A stretch of 64,000 bases of DNA. Origin: Aralia elata (taxonomy: Eukaryota > Streptophyta > Magnoliopsida > Apiales > Araliaceae). Positions 31,390-43,211 of this stretch are shown in pieces. A program made the translations under genes and the position numbers. The stretch's first letter is position 1, and the number at the start of each line of letters is the position of its first letter. The stretch lies in contig JAVJAP010000213.1 of NCBI GenBank assembly GCA_034770075.1, forward strand, positions 61,458 to 125,457. Direction: 5' to 3'. The notes below the pieces were generated by a model that did no database searches, had not been told where the DNA came from, and saw only the letters and a list, made by a program, of their open reading frames with translations.

Positions 31390-32470
31390 ATGACACTTAC
31401 CAAAACCTATTTTGAGCTTGGTGGTCAAAACAAACCACCTTTGTGCAATAAAAATAAATTTTCTAACTCGAAAGTTCGAATACAAGCATACATGGATGCC
31501 ATTAATGAAGAGTTATTTGATGTTGTGCTTAATGGCCCCTACGTTCCCACTTAGCTTGCTCCAACACCTGATGATCCAAACAAAGTCATTGTCAAACAAA
31601 GAATAGAGTGGATTGACAACAAGAAGAAACTAGTGGTATTGAACAAGAGAGCTAAGAACATCCTATTCATGCTTTTTGAAGATGAACTGTTTGAGAATGT
31701 TGTCAATTGCAAGATAGCAAAAGAAGTCTAGGAAGCTCTCCTAATAATGCACGAAGGGACAGAAGAAGTGAGGGAAAACAAGCAATCACTTCTTACTCAA
31801 CAATCCTGGAGAAGACATCACTGTAACATATGAGAGGTTTAATATTTTGCTTAATTCACTCAGAGCATTTGGAAAGGTTTATCTCAACAAGGACCTAAAT
31901 ATCAAATTCATGCGAGCACTGCCAAGAAAGTGGGATGCTAAAACCACCGTAATTAGAGAGTCGAAAAATCTTCACAAAATGACTATGCAGAAGCTCTATG
32001 GTAATCTTTTAACTTATGAGCTGGAGCTGAATCAAAGAGCAGAAACAGCAACAGACACTAAAAGGAAAGATAAAAGTGTGGCTCTCAAGGCAGTATAGAC
32101 TTCTTTCCAAAGCTCCTTTAGAAGATGATTCAGACTTGGAAGATGACGATGAAGATCTGACAGAAAACTGAAAAAGTTTATGAGAAAGCGCAGAAGCAAG
32201 TAATCCCAGAAGAAACAACAACTACAACAGCAATAGAGACTCCTCTAAAGACCTGTGTTATAATTGCAAAAAGCCAGGTCCACAACATTGCTGAGTGCAC
32301 CAAACAACTGAGGGAGGAGCTCAAGAAAGATAAAAAGAAAGAACACTCTAAGAAGGACTACAAAGGATACAAGAAGTATCAAAAGAAAGACAAAGACCTT
32401 GTAGCTGAAGGCTCATAGAGTGACACTGATAATGACTCAGATTCTGAGTCAAATGATGATGAAGGACCCT
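31390..32470 (+). pseudogene. Element H Gag (copia type)
   Basis: The frame opens at ATG 31390 after the PBS. Pieces include YMDAINEELFDVVLNGPYVP, VLNKRAKNILFMLFEDELFE and FGKVYLNKDLNIKFMRALPR, which match copia Gag in the usual order. Near 32251-32285 lies CYNCKKPG...HC, a zinc knuckle broken by a frameshift. A Lys-rich tail (KKEHSKKDYKGYKKYQKKDK) and an acidic stretch follow. Stops at about 31553 and 31729 and at least three frameshifts make it non-functional. Confidence 0.82.
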
Positions 32471-32492
32471 AGATGGCCAATTTTTTGTCTTA

Positions 32493-32828
32493 ATGACAAT
32501 GGAAGCATCTGCAAACAACTCCACTGATTATCAAGAAATTGATATTAGTGAGGTATTTGACTTCAATTTCTCTGATATAGTTATATCTGATCTTAGAACT
32601 ACTTTATGTGACATTACATTAGAACTGCATAAATACATGAAGTGGTTCAGGTTTCTATCAAGGGATCATTCTCTTCTTCAAAATGAGAATGAAAGAGTAC
32701 AACTTAAGTTGAAAACGACTCAAAGAACTACTAGTTCTTTTTCCATGCTTGAGGCTGAGAATGAGAACTTGAGAACAATCATTGAGCAGATCTGCACAAA
32801 GATAGTCAACTCTGATTTCCAGTACTGA
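32493..32828 (+). pseudogene. Element H coiled-coil region between Gag and protease
   Basis: 111 open codons with an acidic N-part and heptad-like helix (LLQNENERVQLKLKTTQRTT, MLEAENENLRTIIEQICTKI). Sirevirus Gag proteins commonly carry long C-terminal coiled coils, so this is best read as the distal part of Gag. The first codon is not a proven start. Confidence 0.55.
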
Positions 32829-33519
32829 GGAATTGGAGAAGATAATCTCTACATGGAATAGGTCTTCTTCTTTTATGGACTCCCTAATCACCAATCAAAG
32901 ATGCAGCTCAGATCGATTAGGTTTAGGATTTGGAGATTTGTCCTTAGATCGTACTGTGGATACAACTTTAGAGACTAACAATAACATTGTTTCTATTTCC
33001 TATAGAAGCATTGTGTTTGTGAAATCTACACAGGTTGTGGAGCTAAGTATTCAAAGCTCTACGATTTCTGCAGATCAGGTTGTGATCCCTGAGAACAACA
33101 GATTATACCTGGTCTAGGATTTAAGAAATCAGAGGGTAAAGCTAAAACTATCTTCAAGCCTCAAAGGATCGTAGAGTCAGTTCTTACTCACTCTACGAAC
33201 CAACTGACCAAGAAACGTAGAGTTAACTTTCACCTTACGACCTCTCAAAATCATAGAATAGTATGGAAGTAGAGAGAGTTTGAGCCTAGAAGAAAGTCTA
33301 TAGGTTCTTTTGTTCCACACATGTCCTTGAAGAGAAAGAATCCATACACACACAAACATGCATCATATTAAATGTTATAATTGTCATCATTATGGTCATA
33401 TTGTTGCTATGTGTGATTTCGATGAATATTATGTGTATGTGAGGCCTAAAATTAGGCAGGTCTGGGATCCTAAGAATATTAACCTATCAGGACCTAAACA
33501 AGTCTGGATACTAAAGTAA
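32829..33519 (+). other. Element H degenerate stretch between Gag and protease
   Basis: Frames are broken. A Cys/His-rich piece near 33360-33420 (CHHYGHI-like) may be a second zinc knuckle. Three CGTAGAG/CTCTACG words lie in 33167-33222. Confidence 0.45.
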
Positions 33520-34830
33520 AGTCTAATGTCTTTTGCAAGAAAGGAGCACCACTAATTCAACATGGTATCTAGATAGTGGATTCTCATGACATATGACTGG
33601 GAACAAAACACTTCTCTTAAACTTTAAAGAAAAAGATGGACCTACAGTTATCTTTGGAGACAATAATTCTGGAAAAATAAAAAGATATGGCACCATAAGG
33701 AATGGTGTAGTCTCATTCAGTAAGGTAACATTTGTTGAAGGACTGAAGCACAACTTAGTTAGCATCAACCAACTATGTGACAAAGGATACCAAATTATCT
33801 TCCTTAACAACCAATGTCTAGTAAGAGATCTGGAGACAAACTCGGTCAAACGAACTGGAACTAGATATGACAATGTGTATGTGGTGAATCTAGCCAAGTT
33901 AAGTTCTATAAAGACAACTTGCTTATTTACTAAAGCTTCAGAAGATGTTAGCTGGTTATGGCATAGAAGATTATCACATCTGAACTTTAAGAATATGTCC
34001 AAGCTAGTTTCCAAGGATTTGGTCTCTGGACTGCCCTAACTGAACTTCATCAAAGAAAAGCCTTGCAAAGCATGTCAGCTAGGAAAATAAACCAAAGTCT
34101 CATTCAAGAACAAAACATTTAACTCCAACAATAGGCCACTTCAACTACTTCATATGAATTTATTTGGACCTATTCCTACTGTCAACCTTGGAGGAAAGAA
34201 GTACACACTGGTTATAGTGGATGATTACACAATATTTATATGGATATTCTTTCTAACTTCTAAGGATGAAAGCAGCTCTCAGTTGATCAAGTTTTTCAAG
34301 CTAGTTAAAAATGAGAAGGGTGAGAGATCAAAGCTATAAGGAGTGATCATGGAAGAGAGTTTGATTTTTCTAAAGTAAACAATTTCTGTGAAGATAATGG
34401 TATTCATCACAACTTTTCGGCACCAAGGACTCGTCAACAAAATGGTGTAGCTGAAAGAAAGAACAAAATACTATTTAAAGCAGGAAGGACACTTCTAGCA
34501 GTTGTAAAATTGCTAGAATACTTTTGGGTTGAAGCTGTTAACACTGTTTGCTATACTCAAAATAGATCTCTCATTCACTCCATCTACAAGAAGACACCCT
34601 ACGAATTATGGAAAGGGAGGAAACCTAGCATCGATTAATTTCATATTTTCGGCTATGCATGTTACATCCTCAACAATGGTAAAAGGTATCTGACTAAATT
34701 TCAACCTAAGTCAGATAAAGGTATTTTCCTTGGTTATTCTACTGATAGTAAGGCTTATAAAGTTTTTAATAAACGCTTGTTAAATGTTGAAGTTTCAATT
34801 CATATTATTTTTGATGAGACTGGCAGTTTT
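33520..34830 (+). pseudogene. Element H protease and integrase
   Basis: Protease: WYLDSGFS-stop-HMTGNK (the stop stands where a residue follows DSG-x-S), then TFVEGLKHNLVSINQLCDKG. Integrase: WLWHRRLSHLN (His of the zinc site), CKACQLGK-like DNA near 34065, and core start HMNLFGPIPTVNLGGKKYTL. The usual catalytic Asp of the 'DLFGP' motif is Asn here. Next come RSDHGREF (second Asp) and NGVAERKNK (Glu). The end, FGYACYILNNGKRYLTKF and GIFLGYSTDSKAYKVFNKR, is the Sirevirus-type integrase C-terminus. Stops and one frameshift near 34330 interrupt it. Confidence 0.86.
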
Positions 34831-35149
34831 GAGCCAAGTAAGCCTGTTGTGTTTGAGAAAATCGTAGAACCAGCTGTTCCAGACATAAGTACTCTACAAA
34901 TTTTGAAGATCCTCCTATACCAGAACCTGAAGTCGAGCCAAATCTTGAAAATCTCAGACAGGAAGGCACAAGGACAGACGTTTCAATTGGAAGAAGATGG
35001 GCTAAAGATCATACACAAGATCTGATTGTTGGAGATCCAAATGCAAAAGTCAGAATAAGGTATGCTATACAAAATGAGTGCTTCTACCTGAGCTTTTTAT
35101 CTCAAATGGAGCCAAAGAAGATTGATGAAGCTCTTTAAGATTCAAGTTA

Positions 35150-36610
35150 AATTGAAGCAATGTAAGAAGAACTGAATCAGTTTAAAAGAAGCAAAGTATG
35201 AAGACTAGTTCCAAGACCAAAAAATCATCCAGTCATAGGCACCAAATGGGTATTCAGAAACAAGATGGATGAATATGGCGTGATCACAAGAAACAAGGTC
35301 AGATTGGTTGCTAAGGGTTATTCTCAAGAAGAATGCATTAATTATGGTGAGACCTTTGCTCCAGTAGCAAGACTTGAAGCAATCAGGATGGTCCTTGCAT
35401 ATGCTGCCCACATGAAGTTTAAAGTATTCTAAATGGATGTCAAGAGTGCATTTCTCAATGGGAAACTTCAAGAAGAAGTCTATGTAGAACAACCCCCAGG
35501 TTTTATTGATCATGCTCATTTTAATTATGTGTTTAAACTAGATAAAACATTATATGGTTTAAAACAAGCACATAAGGCATGGTATGAAACATTAACTAAC
35601 TTTCTTATTAAAAAAAGATTCATTAAAGGTAGAGTAGACACAACATTATTTCTTAAGAAGCACAATGATAGAACATTGTTAGTATAGATTTATGTGGATG
35701 ATATTATATTTGGTTTTACTCATGAAAAGTTATGTGAGAGATTTGCCAAACTTATGCAGAGCAAGTTTGAAATGAGCATGATGGGAGAGCTGAATTTCTT
35801 CCTTAGACTTCCAATGAAGCAAACTGATGAAAGCATCTTCATCAACCAAGCCAAGTACATCAAAGACTTACTCAAGAAATATGGTATGGAATCAACTACT
35901 ACTATGAAAACTCCAATGACTACTACAACTAAGCTAGACAAAGAAGAAAAAGGTAAAAGTGTTGATATTACTCAATATAGAAGTATGATTGGCTCTCTTC
36001 TATACTTAACTCTTAGTAGACCTGATATTATATTCTCTACATGTATATGTGCTAGATTTCAAGCTAATGTTAAAGAATAACATTTGATGTCCGTTAAGAG
36101 AACTTTTAGATATCTCAAAGGTACTCCTAATTTGGGCCTGTGGTATCCCAAGGAGTCTCCCTTTGATCTAATTGGCTATTCAGATGTTGACTTTGCAGGA
36201 TACAAGATAGACATAGAAAGTACTAGTGGGACTTGCCAATTGCTTGGAAACAGACTTGTCTCATGGTTTATCAAGAAGCAAAACTCAGTGTCAACTTCAA
36301 CTTTAACTGTAGAAGCTGAGTATATTGTTGTTGGTAGCTGTTGTGCTCAAATCTTATGAATGAAGAATCAATTAACTGACTATGGGTTTGATTTCAAGTC
36401 TATTCCTATATTTTGTGATAAACACTAGTGCAATTGCGATTACTCATAATCCTTCTTTTGTATTCTAGAACTAAACACATGGATATAATGCATCATCACT
36501 TCATTAGTGATTATGTTCAAAATGGTAATATCATCTTACATTTTATCTCAACATAAAATCAATTAGCTGATGTGTTCACTAAGCCAATAGACGAATTACA
36601 GATTTAATAA
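35150..36610 (+). pseudogene. Element H reverse transcriptase and RNase H
   Basis: RT shows WVFRNKMDEYGVITRNKVRL, then MDVKSAFLNGKLQEEVYVEQ with PPGF, LYGLKQAHKAWYE, and YVDDIIFGFT (active site YVDD at about 35691). A TAG stands just before the active site. RNase H shows GYSDVDFAGYK, GTCQLLGNRLVSW and STLTVEAEYIV. The tail near 36480-36600 has HMDIMHHHFISDYVQNGNI and QLADVFTKPID, the normal copia C-terminus. So pol is full length but has stops near 35158, 35431, 35685, 36078 and 36356. Confidence 0.9.
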
Positions 36611-37124
36611 GTTAATTAATGAATTAGGCATGTTAAACTTAAGTTCTTGATATTTGCTTGTAAGACTAACCACGTAGGAATGAAATAATTTAGTAAAAAC
36701 TGCCAATAGAAAAAATCATAAAGTGGATCATAGAGCAGTGGCAAAATCGTTGAGCTGTTTTACTCTATGAAGGAGAACTCAACGATGTCAATATGAAACT
36801 GAATAAATCGTTCAGTGAATATCAAGGGTTTAAGGCACGAGACAAGGTGGACAAACACCGGCACGTTTAGTAATAAAGTAATTATCACAGCTGTGAGTTG
36901 TAGTTATATCAGACAGCACTGCCAATCAGAATTCAAGACGTGCCCCATTAACAAAATGAGAGGGAAGTAAATATATATATTTTAAATTTTAATTGTCAAA
37001 TTCACTGTTTCATTGCTTTTGATTTATAACCTTCTCTCTCTCTCTCTGTGAGCCCTAAGTTACTCTGCGATTTTGAACCCTCACTTAATTTCGCTCTTTA
37101 TTAGCTACAATTAACCATCGAAAT
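36611..37124 (+). other. Element H non-coding region between pol and the 3' ORF
   Basis: No reading frame. It holds words related to CGTAGAG (CATAGAGCAG at about 36728, CTCTATGAAGGAG at 36762) and a TATATATATTTT stretch near 36970, then CTCTCTCTCTCTCTGTGAGC at 37031, a plausible leader for a separate 3' transcript. Confidence 0.5.
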
Positions 37125-40100
37125 CATGTCGTCAAGCCAAGTTATCTCTGAAAATTAACTATGCATTGGCCAATTCAAAGGCGTAGAAGCTCACTTCCAT
37201 ACTATTTTTAACTTTATTAATAAGGCAGGATTCTATGAGTTGTTGAACTTAGAAACAAGGGTGTACTTAAAGCTTGTGGAAGAGTTCTACCTGAATAGAT
37301 CTTTTGTAGATGGAGTCATCAATACCAGAGTACGAGATGTCCCTCTAACATATGAGCCGAAGGAGTTTGGGATATTGCCTAGGCTTTGTGAACGATGGAG
37401 ATTTTGGCTTTGGGAAAGTCAACACCAAGAAAGGATTGGAGTTTCATGGGTTACAACAAGAAGAATCTAGAACTTAAGGGATATAAGAAGAAGGAATTCC
37501 CGCAAGACTTTAAATTCCTTGCTGACATTGTTGGGAAGTGCATCCTGGGCAAGAACTCTGCACACGATTCAGTAAGTGAATTACAACTTTCTAATTATGA
37601 CTGCTATCATAATGGAAAGCAAAGATAAAACTATGGCGTGGTGGATGTTTGGTTGGATCACGAAATGGTTCAAGGATGCAGCCAAAAGGAAGGAAGAAGA
37701 AGAAGCCCCTTCCTAAGATGGTTTACAGAAGGATGAAACATTTTGTTGAAGAAAAAGATGAAACAACATATTGGGGACAAAGATGGAGAGCCCCTAAATG
37801 TAAACAAGAAAATAATAAAGAAGTCGTTTAAGAGCTGGAAGAGGAATCTAGTTGAAATCAATAGATCAAAGCATTCTGAGGGTAGTGAGAGGACTATTAA
37901 TGAAGTTCAAAAGGCAACAAAGAAGGAGAAAATAAAAAAAATTGACTGAAGTGGAAGAAGAGGAATCTCAACATTCTGCTACACCTAAGAGCTCTGCCAA
38001 TATGGCTTCAATTGCAGAATAACCCAAGAAAGAAGAAGATAAAGACAACAATCCCCACTGACATCAAGACTATGCAGCATGGTCTGATGAAGAAGAAAAC
38101 CAAGAAAGAACATGAAGGAGAGTAAATCCTATGAACTCTCAGAAGTAGACCACATGCTGAACAAGCTTTTGTGAAGAGGGATAAATAGGTGGAAAAACAA
38201 AAAGAACATGACAACACTGAGGTTGATCCTGAATAACAAAATGTTTGAGGCTGCTGTTACTTTGAGTGAACATGGCAAAACCCTCTTGGAGGATGAAGAG
38301 AATAAGGAAGGTCACCACGAAACCACCTCCTAGATCAGTCTACGAAGCCATGACAAAGCGAATACAAAGAATATTATGCTAAGATTGATCAATGAGATGT
38401 TGAAGTTTGCAACAAAGGAGGGTCTGACACTTGAAGAGTGGGATAAGAAGGAAATGGGAGAGGAAAAGAAAAGAAGACAGGGAATGGAATAAACGAGATG
38501 CCATTATCAAGGGATTAAAGAAACCTAAGGCTGCTCGGAGGAAGATGATTCTGGTTGAAGAACCAGAGGATGCTGAGTCGATCGCAGAGTCTCACTCACC
38601 GATCGTAGATCCTGAAAATGATGATGCTGTGATGGTTGGGACGGCGGCTATGCCTGGACCCAATAAAGAAATGGTTGGGAAGGCCACTGAGCCTGAGCTC
38701 AATGTAGAAATGGTTGTGAAGGCACCAATGCTTGAGCCTAATTTAAAGAGCAGAAGACTAAAGAAAATGACTATCAAACAGTCGTCATTAAGGAAGATCA
38801 GTTCAACTGTTGAGGGGGAGGCCCATAGTGAAGAAACCCACTAAAGATTCCCTGGACAGAATAATTTATGAAGAAGATGCAGTGGTCTCAGGGGGAGGAA
38901 AGAAATAACATTTCAGAAATTCTGAATCTAGAAAATGGCTGAAGAAGAACGTAGAGTAGATGAAAACAACTCTACTAATCTCTTACCAACACTTCCTCTC
39001 CTCAAGGCGTAATTGCAAAGGGACTACAGTTGGGTGTCTTGGGTGTATAAAAGATATACGGACCATAAAGAAACTCTTGCCCAATATTAGCCCCCCTCAA
39101 GACACAACTTTTCTAGACGAAAAATAGTATATAAAGATGTAGAAGACTTTGGCACTGGATCATATAATAAAGTCACCTTTGTTGATCCTATCTTGCTACA
39201 AAGAACCACAATCTCTCGTTATGAAATGATCATAAGGCAGAATGCTCCGAATGTAGAGCGACCATCTACTAGAGGTATATATGTCACAACCTTTTCTTTT
39301 TGACTTATCTTTTCTTTTCTCCTCTAACCCATCTAACCTCATAATCATAGAGTCCCAAAACCTCACGATTGTAACCCAAATTGACCAACCTTATACACTA
39401 ACCTCACCTGTACATAACATTTTAGATTTCACACATACTACCCCATAACATGTATATTCTTCTTTTTTCTCACCATTAAATTCTCCACAAAACTTACAAA
39501 TTTCATCACCTATCATCCCCTCGATCGTAGAACCCCCAAGCTCTCCGATCATAGAACAAACTGACTATACTTATACCCCAGATATGATTGTAACTCATTA
39601 CTCCTCTAGTAGACCTCAAACTTCCGAAGCTCCTTCATCCGCTCTCACTCCACTCCTCAAGCATTGGTAGGTGCACTACAAGCTTAACTCAGTCAGGAAA
39701 TGATCAATGAAATGACAAAAAAGTTTGGTAACAAAATAACATCTTTGACTGCAGTAATTGACAATTTCTTACGAAGAAGAGATGATATATACTTCAAGAA
39801 AATCAACGACCACGTAGCTGCAATAAACAAAATGTAAGAAATAAGTTCCCAATCCATGAAAATGCTCATTGACAAAGTTTTTGACCTAAGCTCAAGCATT
39901 CGTCAGTTCAAGGAGTTTGCAAGTGATATCATCACCACCAGAACTGATAATGCAATGGCTATGGTTCACGAGCAGCGTCAATAGTCAGACAGGAAATATG
40001 AGGAACTACGAGGTGAAGTCACTCTCTCTACTACTCAAGTCTAGTCTATTATGGAAACCATCAGACAACTTTTAACAAAGGTGGTTGTCCTCAAGAAGGA

Positions 40101-40490
40101 TGCTGACAAAAAGGTGGAGAGGAGAGCTTCTAGTAAAGCTAAAGTTCAATCATCTAATCCTCCTCCTCCTCCTCCTAGACCTGCACCTCAGGCCATTCCA
40201 TTAAGTTAAGGTCAAGGTCAGTTATTTAGAGCTCCTTAATCATCGAGTGGGGTCACTCCCAGTGGCTCGAGACTATCGACTATAAATGATCCAAGCTTTT
40301 TAAATAGAAATCTCTATGGGATCAATATTGAAGGAGAAGAGCAGCTGAACATACCATTTCCTGGACTAAGGGACTCAATCGAAGAAATCAGAAGAAGAGG
40401 ACCAGAAACAAATTAAGCATCTGAGAGGAGAGGCTGAGGAAAGAAGGAATCCACCTAGAAGGAGACCTGAAAAGAGACCTAGACGAGAGT
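37125..40490 (+). pseudogene. Element H post-pol ORF (env-like by position), degenerate
   Basis: An ATG at 37125 starts MSSSQVISEN; after a stop the frame continues with FKGVEAHFHTIFNFINKAGF, YLKLVEEFYLN and VRDVPLTYEPKEFGILPRL. This resembles the N-terminal domain of plant 'putative transposon' proteins. The middle is Lys/Glu-rich; 38431-38844 is open (137 codons) and has a repeated EMV-x-KA...EPN motif. From 39690 a helical region follows (NEMTKKFGNKITSLTAVIDN) and a Pro run (PPPPPPRP at about 40160-40185). Sireviruses often have such an ORF, sometimes called env-like. I see no clear signal peptide or membrane anchor, so 'envelope' is not supported. Confidence 0.6.
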
Positions 40491-40717
40491 AAATCTAATA
40501 CTTGTAAATCTTTTGTTTTCTTTCCTTGTTTTGATACTTGTAAATCTAATACTTATAATTATCATTGTAATTCTTCAATCATTATCAATAAAATTCATTC
40601 CTTTTCCTATACAATATAGTTGTTCACTGTACACTAAGGCATGTTTAATTTTCTTGTATTGTCTTACATTTAGAAATTGATGATTGAAATTAAACTACTT
40701 GTTTTGTCATCATCGAA
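40491..40717 (+). other. Element H 3' non-coding region before the LTR
   Basis: AT-rich, ending in TTTTGTCATCATCGAAGAG, the typical lead-in to a Sirevirus polypurine tract. Confidence 0.6.
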
Positions 40718-40728
40718 GAGGGGGAGAT
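40718..40728 (+). promoter_or_regulatory. Element H polypurine tract
   Basis: GAGGGGGAGAT directly precedes the LTR start TGTTAGG at 40729. Confidence 0.85.
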
Positions 40729-41285
40729 TGTTAGGACTTACATTTATGATTGATTCATTTGATTTGATGATGAATTAAACTCAAGGTATATTTGTAAACA
40801 AGTAGATTTTGTAAACTCCTTAGAAAAGGAGTTTTATGTAAAATGACTTAGTTTAGGGTTCAAACTTGTTAGGTTGATCCAAATCGTAGAGCAAATCCTT
40901 GTAATAGGTAAGTTATAATCAGTAAGAAGACGATCGTAGAGCTAAGGGAAGAACTACTCAAAGATCCCAAGGCGAATTTAAGGTAGTTAAGATTCGTAGA
41001 GTACCAGTCTGCTCGTAGAGCTGAATCGCAGAGAGCCATTCAAATTCGTTAAAGTAAAGATAATTAGAGTAAGTCACTCTATTATTAGGAGAATCACTCC
41101 TACGAATTCACATCTACTAAAGTAAAAATCGTAGAGTTCAGTCGTCTGATAAGAAATGGTAGGTTATGACAAGGGTCATAAACCTTAAACAATCAACTCT
41201 TAAGGATAATTCTCTCAAGTGTTTGCGATAAGGACAAAGATCTATACAATATTATTTAACAATTATATTTGTAATATTGATGCTG
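40729..41285 (+). repeat. Element H 3' LTR, right end unresolved
   Basis: Starts TGTTAGGACTTAC. It contains six CGTAGAG or CGCAGAG words between 40883 and 41136. I cannot see a matching LTR end or target duplication; sequence character changes near 41285. Confidence 0.7.
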
Positions 41286-41694
41286 AGATTTTTTTGTTTT
41301 TTCGTTATGTTGGATCATGGATTTAATGGTGATTTTTTGGAAAAAAATTGACATAATGTCGACGGGTTTTGAAAATTTTATTTTATTTTATGAGCCAATT
41401 AGACAAAGTCACCAGTTGGTAAAGGATTAAATGGATGTACCAACTCATCCGGATTTTGAAGTTTTGATAATCGAGGTGGCCCATATGTGACTCTATAAAA
41501 TTTGTCCGCAACTGATATTCATAGAGTTCAGGGGCTTGCTTAAGCGAGGAAAAGGTGTTAGACACCCCTCGACTTTCGTGAAATACGGTTACCACTTTCT
41601 TAATATTTTTTCATAAAAGTTTAAATAAATTACCTTGAAAAATGTGGGGTGTGTAGTTGTGTTATGTGCCTATATGAGTCGTGTCGTTGGGGAT
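41286..41694. other. Unassigned repeat DNA, Ogre/Tat-like leader or LTR
   Basis: AAAAGGTGTTAGACACCCCT and GCTTGCTTAAGCGAGG recall the LTR or leader of plant Tat/Ogre elements. No coding sequence. Confidence 0.35.
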
Positions 41695-42065
41695 ATCTAG
41701 GGTATCGTCTCCTAGAATTGAGTCGAATTGTAAAATAGAAAAATATAAGGTATCATCTTCCTATACTATCTAAGTCATGGTGAAATCTAGGGTATCGTCT
41801 CTCAAAGTCAAGTCGCCAAGTCTAGCTTAGGGATCATCTTCTAAGGTCAAATCGTTAAATGTAGTGATCTAGGGCTTGTCTCTTTAAGGTCAAGTCGTCA
41901 TATGTAGTAACCTAGGGGTCGTCTCTTAAGGTCAAGTCATCAAATATAATAACTTAGGGGTCGTCTCCTAAGGTCAAGTCGTCAATTTATGATAACATAG
42001 GGGTCATCTCCTAAGGTCAAATCGTCATATGTAACCTAGGGGTCGTCTCCTAAGGTCAAGTCGTA
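41695..42065. repeat. Tandem array, about nine units of 40-46 bp
   Basis: The core TAGGGGTCGTCTCCTAAGGT followed by CAAGTCGTCA recurs at about 41701, 41749, 41791, 41830, 41873, 41917, 41957, 42001 and 42040. Units on the right are most alike. Confidence 0.85.
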
Positions 42066-42711
42066 CATTATCTTGAAAGCAACTTTTGAATCTCTTTGAA
42101 CCTATATACAAAGGATTGGTTTAAAATTTGAGTTTCGTGACAGTTTTCTTTTGAAAAGTCGTTTTTGATAATGTTATACATATATTTGTTTGAAATCCGT
42201 AATGTTTTAGAAAACGTTATTTCTATTTCGTATATCGTTTTAGAGGGTTATGATTTCAAAAATAGGTTTTTGCAACCCTTTGTTAAATAGGAATCAAGGC
42301 TCTCGTTACTTTCAATTTTAGCCTAAGATTTATCTAATAACCTGGTTTTGATTAAATTTTAAAAGATCTTTTCGAGTTTGTCGTTTGAAAATCATTTTTT
42401 CTGTGTGTTGAAGCATAAAATCAAGCATCGTAATAGGGTTGGAGCCACCCATGGGCATGTAGGCCATCAAAGTGAACTCCAAACATCTCAAAATAATAAT
42501 AATCCACTATCACGGGGCCTTAAACCTGATTATTGGGCATGAAAGCCATCAAAATCATTTTAAGGCCCGAGTTTACAAAAATGTAGACACCCAAATGTAT
42601 AACAAGATATATAATAATGCATATATACACGTACCGAACCGAGTAAACTCGTAATTAAAATCTAAATGATTTATGCAAATGAGGGTAACCGAACCTTCGA
42701 GCAAGCCGTAA
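42066..42711. other. No gene recognised
   Basis: AT-rich spacer between two tandem arrays. A weak repeated phrase (GGCATG...AGGCCATCAAA and GGGCATGAAAGCCATCAAA, 42452-42556) suggests more tandem structure. Confidence 0.5.
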
Positions 42712-42898
42712 AAATGTTATGCAAGGCTCTTAGCAAGCAAGACATGCAAATGTTATGCAAGGCTTTTAGTGAGCAAGACATGTAAATGTTATGCAGGGCT
42801 CTTAGCTAGCAAGACGTGCGAGTGTAATGCAAGGTTTTTATAGAGCAAGACATGCAAATGTTATGCAAGACTCTTAGCGAGCAAGACATGGAAATGTT
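42712..42898. repeat. Tandem array, about five units of 38-42 bp
   Basis: Unit core ATGTTATGCAAGGCTCTTAG then AGCAAGACATGCAA. The last unit ends near 42898. Confidence 0.85.
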
Positions 42899-43211
42899 GT
42901 TACAAGAAATTAGAATTCTAAAGTAGAGGAGGAGGAATCTTACCTTAGTGAACGATCCTTCCACTGCGTTTATCGACAATATTCGCATTTTATTTTCATC
43001 CGCTTACTTGTTGATCTTGGGGAGGGAGGGATTGACTACATTTTTGATTTGTTGTCGGAGGGCATTAAAGTTGATCTGTTTGAGGGCTTCGTTATGTCGT
43101 GGGCATTTCCATGTATGAAGGGAAACCTTTCTTCATTAGTTCCAAGGCTTAGGCGATCTGTTATTTGAAAGATCTCGTTCCTGGCACAATTCACCAGGTG
43201 TTTCGCATCGA
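42899..43211. other. No gene recognised
   Basis: Spacer of mixed composition. No motif or credible frame. Confidence 0.5.

Larger units (their letters stand above)
31101..41285 (+). mobile_element. Element H: Sirevirus-like (SIRE/Maximus) copia element, degenerate
   Basis: It has an LTR remnant, Met-tRNA-type PBS, gag, coiled-coil region, PR, IN, RT, RNase H (copia order), a long post-pol coding region, polypurine tract and a 3' LTR that starts at 40729. The IN-before-RT order defines copia, and the long 3' ORF plus the TTTTGTCATCATC...GGGGGAGATTG tract are Sirevirus hallmarks. Many stops and frameshifts are present. The 5' and 3' LTR pieces do not overlap, so age cannot be estimated from them. 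Confidence 0.82.
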
